Below, piece after piece: positions 17,501-25,305 of a stretch of 64,000 nucleotides of DNA. The notes under the pieces are model-generated. The model worked only from the letters and a program-made list of their open reading frames with translations, did not search any database and was not told the DNA's origin. Both the position numbers and the translations under genes were made by a program. Numbering within the stretch: the stretch's first letter is position 1; each line of letters starts with the position of its first letter. Origin of the DNA: Flammeovirgaceae bacterium SG7u.111 (GTDB taxonomy: Bacteria > Bacteroidota > Bacteroidia > Cytophagales > Flammeovirgaceae); NCBI GenBank assembly GCA_034044135.1, contig CP139021.1, forward strand, positions 1,255,635 to 1,319,634, given 5' to 3'.

Positions 17501-19921
17501 CTCAACGACATCTCTAACATCTCCTTCGTCCCCATGATCATACCAAGAAAAGTATAACCGAATATCATCTGCAGGATTGTTTATATCAAAACTGCTTAAA
17601 TCTAAGTTTACTGTAACTTCATTAAAACTGTTACCTCCTGGATTATCCAATGTTACCATTTGTCTACTATTTCTAGTATAATCATTACGGACAGAAAATC
17701 TGCCACCAGAAGTGACTTGATCATATTCCCAACCTATTAAACCGTCAAAATAGAATCGATCTTCCTGAACAGTTAATAAAACAGATCCTGTACCTGTAGT
17801 AACAATACTTTCAAAATCTTCACTTAGAGGTGCTGTAACTCTAGACCTATTACCAATTATGAAAACAATTGAGTCGTTAGAAGCATCTGCATCGCTAGTT
17901 ACCTTGCTAGTAACTGTAAGTTTATAATTTCCATCCTTAGAAAAATCAAAATTATCTGGGAAGGTAAAATTAGTACTTGTTCCTGGCAGTACGTTTGCCA
18001 GTACGGTGCCTGAAGAAGTACCTAATAGTGTTCCATTGAAAGTTACCGATAAAGTCAACGGTATATTAGTTAACGGAACAGTTCCCATATTGCTTACTTC
18101 TACTTCTACAATAGTAGTTGTAATGTCAAATTGAGTAACTGGAGAAATAACTTGTGATATACTGGCATCTATCTCATCATACTGAATACTAAATTGAAGT
18201 GCCGTGTCATTATTATTACCCGCTAAATCTTGGGAAACCCCTGAAGCTATATCTACCGTTACATTACTTCCTGTAGGGTTAATATCAGCTGTAAAAACTA
18301 TATTATCTGTAGTATTAAAATTGGTAGCTGTCCCATTACCCACCGTAATATCACCTACTACAAAACCAGAAACTTCCTCGCTGAACGTAATTGTTACTGG
18401 GATAGGATTGTCGCTTGTTGGGTTGCTGGAGGTTGTAGATAAGGATACCGTTGGGGCTACAGTCTCCTTTGTCTCGGTATCTGTTGTTGCACTGCCCGTG
18501 TTCCCGTTTACATCTGTCAGGGTCACGCTCAGGGAGATCGTGCCATCAGCTAGGCCAGTTAGGTCTAAGCCCGTGATCTGGTCGGTAGCTGTCGCTATCG
18601 TCCCGCTGCCCGTGACCGAGCCTGCGCCGCCACTACTTGTAAAAGTATAGTTGTAGGTAGCCCCAATCTCTGCTCCTGCAAAGGTGAAACTCATTACATC
18701 ATCATTGTTGGCATTAATAACCGATTGATCAATAGTTACTAAATAGCCGGAAGGAGCCGTATTATCTACTACAAAAGTATTGTTGTTCGTTCCTGTCGGG
18801 GTCAAGTTAACCAGTGCATTGCCAGATGCATCTGCAATGTCTTGTCCTCCGGCAAAGCCTAAGGTCACTGTTGCAGTCAAACCTGCCAGGTCTCCGCCCG
18901 AAGCCGTCACACGATAAACATTCCCGCTTGGGTTTGTGACCGATGCAATCGTCCCTGTCGTTCCTGTCACAGTGAAATCTGTTGCGTCCACATTGGCTAC
19001 CGCTCCATCAAAAGTCACGTCCCAAACCAAAGCATCTGAATTCGTTGGGCTTGTAGTTGGGCTTTGACGTGCAATACTGCTAATTAAAGGAGCAACATTA
19101 TCAACAACAGTAATTGAAAAAACTTCTGCAAAATCATCAGTTCCATCATTGGTGTTGATTCTTACACTGTATGAACCTGCCGTAAGTGCCGATGATGTTC
19201 TTATGGTATTACCACTAATATTAAAACTTCCATTATTAGTATCACCTGTTCCACTTACTAAGGAGTATGTATGCGAATCCCCTGCATCGGCATCAGTAGT
19301 AGTTAATGTTCCAACTGTCACGTTAACTCCTGTAGCGGTCTGGTTAATAGAGTTATTGGATAATGAGATGTCTGTGGGAACTGCGTTGGAAGCTCCAACT
19401 ATATCGATTTCGAAAAGCAAGTCAAGTGTACTCTGAGCACCCCCTGCAAAATATAATATTCCGCCAGTATAACTTGGCGAATTGGACTGGTCATAATGTA
19501 ACTCTGCCGTTGAGAGATCAAATGTGTAGGTCTGTCCGGATGTCAGCGTAATACCTTCTCCAGAGAAATCAAATTCTGAATAGTCAGTGTATAATGCTGG
19601 AATTACTCCTGTTGCCTGGGTTATGCTTTGGCTAGTTAAGGATCCTAAGACGGAGCCTGCAAACCCATCCCCTTCATAAATAGTCACGGTAATACCTGAG
19701 ACATTGTTTGAAGCAACTACCCTGAGTGCATCCAGTGTCCCGGTGCAGGTAGCCTGAAAACTTTGACTCCATCGGGACGAACCACCAGCTTGAGGAAGGC
19801 TTATATCAGTATTGGCAGGAGTACATTGGGAAAACCCTTCGTTGACTAGTATAAATGATGAAATTATCCAGAAGGAAACTAATCCATAAAATTGCTTTTT
19901 CATTTTTTTTATCGTTATCAT
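14597..19921 (-). CDS. Giant T9SS type-B surface protein with cadherin-like repeats
   Basis: 1774 residues. The ATG at 19921 directly follows the stop of the formyltransferase gene; an alternative ATG at 19903 (MKKQFYG...) would give a cleaner signal peptide. Order: signal peptide; N-terminal domain; cadherin-like segments; one Ig-like unit like those of adhesin 1 (about 490-585, DITVGNGTATNF); CARDB-like region (about 590-690); a jelly-roll-like region beginning PLSEDFES (about 700-860); four 89-residue cadherin-like repeats (987-1342); another cadherin; HYR and MBG segments; and a type-B sorting domain (about 1680-1774, ending GTIRLAR). Export by T9SS to the surface is expected, probably as an adhesin. 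The MBG-plus-sorting tail is homologous to that of adhesin 1. Confidence 0.87.
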   Translation of the reverse strand: MITIKKMKKQFYGLVSFWIISSFILVNEGFSQCTPANTDISLPQAGGSSRWSQSFQATCTGTLDALRVVASNNVSGITVTIYEGDGFAGSVLGSLTSQSITQATGVIPALYTDYSEFDFSGEGITLTSGQTYTFDLSTAELHYDQSNSPSYTGGILYFAGGAQSTLDLLFEIDIVGASNAVPTDISLSNNSINQTATGVNVTVGTLTTTDADAGDSHTYSLVSGTGDTNNGSFNISGNTIRTSSALTAGSYSVRINTNDGTDDFAEVFSITVVDNVAPLISSIARQSPTTSPTNSDALVWDVTFDGAVANVDATDFTVTGTTGTIASVTNPSGNVYRVTASGGDLAGLTATVTLGFAGGQDIADASGNALVNLTPTGTNNNTFVVDNTAPSGYLVTIDQSVINANNDDVMSFTFAGAEIGATYNYTFTSSGGAGSVTGSGTIATATDQITGLDLTGLADGTISLSVTLTDVNGNTGSATTDTETKETVAPTVSLSTTSSNPTSDNPIPVTITFSEEVSGFVVGDITVGNGTATNFNTTDNIVFTADINPTGSNVTVDIASGVSQDLAGNNNDTALQFSIQYDEIDASISQVISPVTQFDITTTIVEVEVSNMGTVPLTNIPLTLSVTFNGTLLGTSSGTVLANVLPGTSTNFTFPDNFDFSKDGNYKLTVTSKVTSDADASNDSIVFIIGNRSRVTAPLSEDFESIVTTGTGSVLLTVQEDRFYFDGLIGWEYDQVTSGGRFSVRNDYTRNSRQMVTLDNPGGNSFNEVTVNLDLSSFDINNPADDIRLYFSWYDHGDEGDVRDVVEFRTNESDPFIEIYDFATNSNNGSWTDVQGIDIDQILRDNALNFTSTCQLRFSQNDNFPVNTDGISIDNVFLGKVIPATAPAVTASLTVAENVAIGTSVGTISVDNGSGIFISANPNIGDHFVINPVTLEVTTRADVDFEDIIANNGGSNILNLNDTLTDEVFGGDVIIPIVITVTNENDAPTLSTATAQSVDEDNSLQFGVAMTDASDVDGDNLYLIVESGANYTVSDSSITPTVNFNGTLTVPVKVTDGTDTTSSVDMIVTVNSVNDVPSLTSATAQSVDEDNSLQLGVAMTNAADIEDDALYLIVESGANYTVSDSTITPAANFHGTLTVPVKVTDGTETTASVDMTVAVNPVNDAPTLASASAQSLDEDNSLQLGMAMTDADDVDGDNLYLIVESGANYTVSDSTITPAANFHGTLTVPVKVTDGTETTASVDMTVAVNPVNDAPTLASASAQSLDEDNSLQLGMAMTDADDVDGDNLYLIVESGANYTVSDSTITPAANFHGTLTVPVKVTDGTETTASVDMIVTVDPVNDIPAITASQNFDLPTSISNGTSVGTVAATDIDAGTTFSNWTIISGNRGNVFAINPTTGEVTIQDVSALDFATASVYTLSLTVSDGTNVSGEVDVTIQDKIAPTPDVASLSAITMNCEVTTADVPTPTATDNSSGKVTVTNDVTFPITTAGTTVITWTYEDESGNTSTQTQNITVEASSIANVTFEDATVTYNGSEHSLAVSGLPSGATVSYQNNGHTAPGTYEVIATVDPNSNCASVELKATLTVEKIVQTITFSALPDLTFGGQVIQLEATGGDSGLPVTYTLSTSPSSDVATLNGSELTIEGTGTVTVTASQAGNEFYTVAADVTHTFEVTSGELFLPTLFSPNGDLTNDQFVLRGGGNISTITLSIFDRDGNEVYRSESLDELSEIGWDGTTNGTKQPQGVYIWVLKGEFTTGTPITVGGKTKGTIRLAR
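15897..16964 (-). repeat. Four tandem 267-bp cadherin-like coding repeats in adhesin 2
   Basis: The spacing is exactly 267 bp between landmark positions 15897, 16164, 16431, 16698 and 16965. The units at 15897-16163 and 16164-16430 are almost identical at the DNA level; the outer two are more diverged. Each encodes an 89-residue domain containing DEDNSLQ and YTVSDS. Confidence 0.93.
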
Positions 19922-20874
19922 TTATATAATAATCTTAGATTTCTTAATTGATGGATTTTGATTTTGTAATCCAAACTTTTCATCCTGACGAATCCCCAAA
20001 GCAGCAAGTTTATTACCTGATAATATTGCTTCCTGACTTCTAATAATATTTATTTTTAAAAACTTATAATCACTGCATAACACAAACAACCCCTCTATCT
20101 GACTCGCATGTACAATGCTTCCCGGCCTCAGTATTGTAGCATCAGCCATGGTGGCAGGACTTACTTCTAAAACTCGTACGATTGCATTTCTAAAATAGGT
20201 AATCGCTCCTCCATATACTGGGTTTGATGCATTTACCAATGCCTCAATCTGATCCGCTGTTTGGTTTTGCCAGTCAATTGTCAACTCTTCCTGTGTAGGT
20301 CTTTTTTTAAGGATTACATTATGTACTGTGGTAGGTCTTTCGTTCCTCTTTCGTTCCTCTTTAATTTCTCCAATAGAGGCCCCCTCATGTTGGCAGACAA
20401 TTGGCTGAGTCTACTACCTAGCAGTCCATAATTTTCTCCTGGATAAATCGCAGATTGTTCTCTGTGAATCACTGGTCCAGAATCCATCGTCTCAATCATC
20501 TGTTGCACAGTGATCGTTGCTGTTCTTTCTTCATTTTTAATCATCCAAAACAAAGGGTCTGATCCTCCATAAGTTGGTATTGGACCGAAATGGATGTTTA
20601 AAGGTCCTTTTTTAGGTGTACATATAACGTTCTCTGGGATTTTAAATGGAAAAGTAAGACATATCGCCAAATCAGGATTTAGTTCCTGCAACCATGGAAT
20701 AAGGTCTGCTGAGAGGTTTTCTTTGGAGACTTGAAAAATTGGTATGTTATTGTTGCCATATGATCCTCGTCTCGATCTGTAGTAGGAGGGAGAACCTATA
20801 GCTGATAGAGAACTGACTGAAAGTGTCAGTTGGAAGCATGCGGTACCAATAGATTTTAGGAAATTATTCTTCAT
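19922..20874 (-). pseudogene. Formyltransferase disrupted by an 11-bp tandem duplication
   Basis: The N-terminal part (20314-20874) has the formyltransferase core with the Asn-His pair (LNIHFGPIPTYGG) and the later Asp (ETMDSGPV), the catalytic trio of the Fmt family. The C-terminal part (TIDWQNQTADQIEALVNA) is an Fmt-C-like domain in another frame (19922 to about 20340). The frames are separated by the 11-bp direct repeat at 20338-20359. Removing one unit gives a continuous 313-residue protein (...KRNERPTTVHNVILKKRP...), the normal size for this family. Its start overlaps the sulfotransferase stop by ATGA and its stop abuts the adhesin 2 start. The acceptor is unknown, perhaps an amino sugar or amine rather than tRNA. 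It is inactive as it stands unless slippage restores the frame. Confidence 0.85.
20338..20359 (-). repeat. 11-bp tandem duplication causing a frameshift
   Basis: Two adjacent copies of TTTCGTTCCTC on the plus strand (20338-20348 and 20349-20359). Losing one copy joins the two formyltransferase frames exactly, so this unit is the likely lesion or a reversible switch. Confidence 0.92.
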
Positions 20875-21752
20875 ATTTTTAATATTAGGATCGATCCTAA
20901 TTTGTTTAAAGCGGTTAGTTGGTTTTGTTTTGGTGCTATGACACTAGCAGCTGTGTCAGCGGTGTCAGACCAAAAGACCATTTCGCTATATTTCTGAAAT
21001 AAATCGGGGGGCAATATGCTTCTCCTCGACCTGAACTCTACTTTCTTCTTTACGGCATGGAGTCCTTTCACCCCGATGTTCTCGTCAAACTCGTCGTGGG
21101 TAAACTCTACATTGTTGAAATCATGGTCAAACTAAGCTTCCCCAATGAACTGGTACATAAGCTTCATGGTCTTTTCGGGATGCGAGGCTAGCAAGTCATA
21201 ATCTATCAAAAGGAGCTTGTCTGAATATTCGCCATAGTAGGCCTCTTTGAGGGCGGTCCAAGCTGCCCCTACAATCCCCCCGTTCACCATACTCTCGCAC
21301 CATGAATAAACCGTGTGCCGGTTTCCCGGGCTGAACATCTTGCTGTAGTTAAAGGGGTTTTTCCTATACACTTTCTCAAAGCTGTCCATTACCCAAGCAG
21401 GGTTTCGTACACAGCAGATCACCTTGAAGTCGCCGAACAACTCTACCAACTGGTGTAGCTTAGAAGTCCACATTCGGTTGGTATCGAAGATAATATCATG
21501 CTGAAGTTTATCTTCGTAATACGCATTGAATACGGCATTGCACATGTTTTTGCGTTTCTGGTCATCAAAGAAACTATAAAACTCACTTCCTGCGCCTATT
21601 TGCTCTAGCACACCATTTATAAGAGAGCCTGCCGGACTGCTCATACTCGCATGAAAGCGTGGGTTTTGGCATAGGATACTTGATAATAAGGTGGAGCCCG
21701 AACGTGGCATTCCTGAAATAAAATGGACTTTCTGCATGATATTGAATTTCAA
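20871..21752 (-). pseudogene. PAPS-dependent sulfotransferase interrupted by an in-frame amber codon
   Basis: The first 206 residues (21132-21752) carry the PAPS-binding P-loop ISGMPRSGSTLL (12-23) and the second PAPS element VICCVRNPAWV. At 21132-21134 an in-frame TAG interrupts YQFIGEA*FDHDFNNVEF; beyond it the same frame runs to 20871 with the usual C-terminal features (SRRSILPPDLFQKYSEMVFW). The repaired product would be 293 residues, normal for this family. Such enzymes move sulfate from PAPS to sugars, peptides or lipids in the cytoplasm. The stop overlaps the formyltransferase start by four bases (ATGA), implying coupled translation and one operon with adhesin 2. As sequenced, only a truncated enzyme would be made. 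Confidence 0.85.
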
Positions 21753-22186
21753 AAAGTGTTAGATGATTCAAGTAGTTGGTGTATCGTTATTGATGAAAAT
21801 CTAGCGCTTTTGTGAAAAAAAAACACAATGTTGAAATAGGTTTAAAGGAGCTAAACCGCATGTAAATAGTTAGTGGAAATCTTCAGTAAAGGGGCGGGTT
21901 ATCTGCTTGAAAAAAGCTGTTGGGGAAGGGTTTTCTGTTGATTCAATTGCCTGGTTCATGTGCAGTAGTAATTTTTATCAATAGTTTTTTTCTTGTGAGC
22001 AAAACGATATTTTTCAGTTTTATTGAGAAAAGATTGTATTATCTTATCAAATAATTATAAAAACAATTTTATTAAAGTTTTTTTCTTTGTTAAAAGAATT
22101 TTGTTTCAAAACTTATTTCCTGTTCAAGCCTGTTTGCTTTTGCCGTTAACCTGCATATCTTCTTAGTAGAAAAAATATTTCTCCCA
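21753..22186. other. Spacer upstream of the sulfotransferase-adhesin 2 operon
   Basis: 434 AT-rich bases with several A and T tracts (around 21820, 22060-22110). They should contain the promoter of the sulfotransferase-formyltransferase-adhesin operon. No ORF, terminator or RNA gene is evident. They end in the SGNH remnant at 22187. Confidence 0.35.
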
Positions 22187-22253
22187 ATAGCTTGCACATG
22201 AAGGCAAAAGGTTATAAGATTTGGAAAAAAAGAAGTAGAACCTTTTTCTAAAA
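22187..22253 (+). pseudogene. Diverged 3'-end remnant of SGNH hydrolase gene (copy C)
   Basis: About four of five bases match 2307-2372 of the SGNH hydrolase gene, including codons for the block-V LHM and GYKIWKK. An extra A in the A-run after TGG shifts the frame, at the same place where copy B gained one base. It lies just before the ATG of the nucleotidyltransferase gene and in the same strand. It marks the right edge of adhesin module 2. Confidence 0.7.
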
Positions 22254-22259
22254 TAACAC

Positions 22260-23036
22260 ATGGAAATAGTAGGACTGATTCCGGCGGGAGGGCAAGCTAG
22301 GCGTTTGCAACCACTGCCTTGTAGCAAAGAGCTGATGCCCATAGGCTTTCGCCAAATGCCCGATGGCAGCAAAAAGCCGAAGGTGGTGGCTCAAGTACTG
22401 CTAGATAAATATGCCGCAGCGGGTGCTAGCAAGGTGTTTTTTGTGCTGAGAGATGGTAAATGGGATATTCCCCAGTACTTTGGGAATGGAAAAAACTACA
22501 GAATGGATTTTGCCTATCTCCTCATGGACGAACCCCATGGTGTGCCTTACACCATTGACCAAGCTTATTCTTTTATCAATAGAAGAAAAGTTTTGCTCGG
22601 CTTTCCCGACATCCTTTTTGAGCCTAAAGATGCTTATTCTAGGCTAGACAGCGTGCAGTTTGGAACTGGTGCAGACCTTGTAGTTGGTGGCTTTGAGTTA
22701 AGCAGCAAAGAGCAAGCAGCCAAATGTGACATGATTGACTTTGATAACGATGGAAATTTGACCGATATAGTCATCAAGCCAAAGAGCACCAACCTAACGT
22801 ATAGTTGGATCATTGCCCTTTGGACGCCAGTTTTTACCGAATTTATGCACGGTTTTCTGAAAAAGGAGTTAGAAGATAGAGAAGAAGGTTCGAAAGAGAT
22901 TTATTTGGGGGAAGTATTCAAAGAGGCGATAAAAGCGGGGCTAACCATCAAAACCTGTTTGTTCCCCAACGAAACCTTTAAAGATATAGGGACTTCCAAC
23001 GAACTTTCGGAAGCATGGAAAGGACATGACTATTAA
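22260..23036 (+). CDS. Sugar-phosphate nucleotidyltransferase
   Basis: 258 residues of the NTP-transferase fold. The N-terminal pyrophosphorylase signature is clear though slightly variant (IPAGGQARRLQPLPCSKELMPIG, residues 7-29), with the Arg and Lys that bind the nucleoside triphosphate. GFPDILFEPKD carries the metal-binding Asp region, and the later KPKSTNL and GTSNEL motifs fit glucose-1-phosphate thymidylyl- or uridylyltransferase-like proteins. It makes an NDP-sugar, but which one cannot be decided. It is followed after 15 bases by the SAM-hydrolase-family gene, so the two are probably co-transcribed. It starts six bases after SGNH remnant C. Confidence 0.85.
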   Translation: MEIVGLIPAGGQARRLQPLPCSKELMPIGFRQMPDGSKKPKVVAQVLLDKYAAAGASKVFFVLRDGKWDIPQYFGNGKNYRMDFAYLLMDEPHGVPYTIDQAYSFINRRKVLLGFPDILFEPKDAYSRLDSVQFGTGADLVVGGFELSSKEQAAKCDMIDFDNDGNLTDIVIKPKSTNLTYSWIIALWTPVFTEFMHGFLKKELEDREEGSKEIYLGEVFKEAIKAGLTIKTCLFPNETFKDIGTSNELSEAWKGHDY

Positions 23037-23051
23037 GCGTAAGCGAATAAA

Positions 23052-23822
23052 ATGGCACTTGTAACCCTTACCTCAGACTTTGGCTTGAAGGATTATTATG
23101 CAGCAGCGTTAAAAGCTGCCCTGCTCTCCTCGTGTCCATTGCAAAATATGGTTGATATCAGCCATGAGGTCAGTAGTTGCAACATTGCCGAAGCGGCTTT
23201 CACCCTCCGTTCTGTTTATCAAGACTTTCCCCTTGGCACTATTCACCTTGTAGCCGTTGGCTCGGCTATGACCCAGCAACATGTGTTGGCTTTTCACAAA
23301 GGGCATTTTTTCATTGGGCCCGACAACGGGATTTTAAGCTTGGTTTTCAATGGCCAACAACCAGAAATGCTACTGAGTTTGAATACTGCCGATATGCCAG
23401 GGCAAACTTTTCCTGCCAAACACATCTATGCTCCCATAGTTTGCTTACTGCTCGACGATGAGGCGCCCGAAAGTTTGGGAAGCCCCCTTGATCAGCTTCA
23501 GCAACGTATAGAATTGACCCCTAGGCTTGAGGCAGACAGAATAAAAGGACACGTAATTCATGTGGACCATTATGGCAACCTTATTTCCAACATCAGCCGA
23601 GAAGATTTTGAAAAAGTGCATGCCAACCGCAAGTATCGGATTACGTTTGAATACGAGCGGCACACACGCGTAGACGAAAACTACCATAGTCGAGATTTTG
23701 GAGACTGTGTGGCATTTTTCAATAGCAACAATCTCCTAGAAATTGCCATTAACCAAGGCAATGCTTCCGAACTGCTGGGTATGAAGCGGGAAAGCCCTGT
23801 TACCATCGAGTTCAAGAACTAG
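23052..23822 (+). CDS. SAM hydrolase (SAM hydroxide adenosyltransferase, DUF62 family)
   Basis: 256 residues, the usual size. Family hallmarks are LTSDFGLKDYY at the N terminus, FIGPDNGILSL (about 93-103), the AKHIYAPIV segment and HVDHYGNLISNI (about 175-186). Members cleave S-adenosylmethionine to adenosine and methionine using a water-derived hydroxide, and are related to the fluorinase. The physiological role is unclear, perhaps limiting SAM. It sits 15 bases after the nucleotidyltransferase gene in what looks like a two-gene operon. Confidence 0.9.
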   Translation: MALVTLTSDFGLKDYYAAALKAALLSSCPLQNMVDISHEVSSCNIAEAAFTLRSVYQDFPLGTIHLVAVGSAMTQQHVLAFHKGHFFIGPDNGILSLVFNGQQPEMLLSLNTADMPGQTFPAKHIYAPIVCLLLDDEAPESLGSPLDQLQQRIELTPRLEADRIKGHVIHVDHYGNLISNISREDFEKVHANRKYRITFEYERHTRVDENYHSRDFGDCVAFFNSNNLLEIAINQGNASELLGMKRESPVTIEFKN

Positions 23823-23947
23823 TTTTTCTAAGAAGAATTAAAATACTTTTCTCAAAAAAAAATCAATTTCTTGTCATATTTTCCCAAGGCTTGTCACTAA
23901 CCATAATAGAGACCCGAAAATCTATTATTGAAAGCAAAACCAGAAAA

Positions 23948-24163
23948 ATGGACAAGTCACCAGAAATGAATAGAATTCTGACACGGATTCAGATCATAAG
24001 CAGCATCGTTTGGGCTGCTTTACTCCTAGTTTGCTCCCAAGTACTGCGAGAGTCATTTAAAGAAACCAGCTTAATACTCACTTGTGGATTCTTTATTGAG
24101 TTTTTACTTATAAGTTCGTCTAAAAACCTTGTAAAAATCTCACCCACAAAGAAGTATAATTAG
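23948..24163 (+). CDS. Small two-helix membrane protein upstream of sigma factor
   Basis: 71 residues from the ATG at 23948; a longer frame from a TTG at 23891 is possible but adds a charged, unlikely leader. Two hydrophobic segments (about 16-33 and 41-58) predict a small integral membrane protein with both ends cytoplasmic. The stop is three bases before the sigma factor ATG, so it is the first gene of the sigma-factor operon. No family is recognised; it might take part in regulating the sigma factor. Confidence 0.55.
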   Translation: MDKSPEMNRILTRIQIISSIVWAALLLVCSQVLRESFKETSLILTCGFFIEFLLISSSKNLVKISPTKKYN

Positions 24164-24166
24164 CAT

Positions 24167-24662
24167 ATGGAAGAAAGCTTTGAGAAAGTGCTTGACGACA
24201 ACAAGCTCAAGATTTACCGAATGTGCAGAATATACGCAGCTATCCCACTCGAACCTCAAGACCTTTTTCAAGAAGTTGTATTTCAGCTTTGGAAATCCTT
24301 TTCAAGTTTCAAAGGGAATTCATCTATCGATACGTGGGTGTATAAGGTTGCCCTGAATGTTTGCCTGCGCTCCAAGGTGAAAATGGATAAAAGCAATAAT
24401 AAAACCGAGCGGTTTGAGTCGATCAACTTTATACCAGTAGAAAACGATAATAACGCCTCCGAAGATGAGAAATTTTCAACTTTTGAAGGAGTGCATTACT
24501 ACATTAAATGAAAGCGATGCCTCCATTATCACACTCTATCTGGAAGACTTGCCCTACAAAAAAATTGCACTGATCACGGGGCTTTCCGAAAATCATATTG
24601 CTGTAAAAATGAAGAGAATAAGGCAAAAACTCTTCGCTTGTATCACTCCAAAAATCAATTAA
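24167..24662 (+). pseudogene. ECF-type RNA polymerase sigma factor split by a one-base frameshift
   Basis: Region 2 lies in the first frame (24167-24511: PQDLFQEVVFQLWKSF, SSIDTWVYKVALNVCLR). Region 4 lies in the second frame (to 24662: LNESDASIITLYLEDLPYKK, then a helix-turn-helix LSENHIAVKMKRIRQKL). At 24473-24476 there is a run of four T; with three, the reading joins as EDEKFQLLKECITTLNE and gives 164 residues, the normal length for an ECF sigma factor. As sequenced, translation stops between the promoter-binding domains. It may be a true mutation, a sequencing error, or a site of slippage. The next gene begins two bases after the sigma stop. Confidence 0.85.
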
Positions 24663-24663
24663 T

Positions 24664-25305
24664 ATGCAAGAACAAGATTTGAGAAGCATCTGGAACAGTT
24701 CTTCTTCAAGTGTGCAAATTTCAATTGAACACGCTCAATTAGCGGAAGAATTGAATGGAAAACTGAGCAGTATCCATAATAAGATTCAAAAAAGAGACCT
24801 TTGGGAGATATTGGCATCTGTTCTTGGAATACTTATTTATAGCTGCTTTTTATATTTCTTTTCTCCTCCCTTACAAAAAATTGCTTGTGCCCTTACAATC
24901 GTTTGGTTTGTTTTTATCATTTATAGGTTCTACAAATCAAAAAAACAAGCAGTAAAACCTAACTTTACAATGCCACTTACCGAGCAACTAATGCAACAAA
25001 AAACTATACTGATCTCTCAGATGAAACTGTTGGGAACAGTAGCCTATTGGTATGTCTTACCTCCATTGCTTTTTAATACATTATTCATTTTTGGTTCAGA
25101 CGATTTTTCAGAGTACAACTGGGGAAATGGTATGGCCGACAAGGTATTCATATTAGTATTAATAGGAATTAAAATAATGATTTTGGCTATAATCAGCGCT
25201 TTTTGCATCTATATTGTTCGTATGAACAAAAGAGCTGCAAACGATTTACAGCCTTTCGTAGATAATATTGAAAGGCTTCAAGAGCAATTGGAAATGGATA
25301 AATAA
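24664..25305 (+). CDS. Multi-pass membrane protein, possible sigma-factor partner
   Basis: 213 residues. A soluble N terminus (1-45, with QEQDLRSIWN, a start common in proteins encoded after Bacteroidetes ECF sigma factors) precedes four predicted transmembrane helices (about 47-66, 68-88, 122-145 and 160-185) and a cytoplasmic coiled C terminus. The ATG follows the sigma stop by one base, so the two are translationally linked. An anti-sigma or signal-transducing role fits the context but no anti-sigma fold is recognisable. Its upstream sigma factor is frameshifted. Confidence 0.7.
   Translation: MQEQDLRSIWNSSSSSVQISIEHAQLAEELNGKLSSIHNKIQKRDLWEILASVLGILIYSCFLYFFSPPLQKIACALTIVWFVFIIYRFYKSKKQAVKPNFTMPLTEQLMQQKTILISQMKLLGTVAYWYVLPPLLFNTLFIFGSDDFSEYNWGNGMADKVFILVLIGIKIMILAIISAFCIYIVRMNKRAANDLQPFVDNIERLQEQLEMDK

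Noticed and set aside
2291-22253. IS element or integrase as the cause of the duplicated locus
   Set aside because: No transposase, integrase or terminal inverted repeats were found in the region, so a mobile-element call is not supported; only the att-like pattern remains as a hypothesis.
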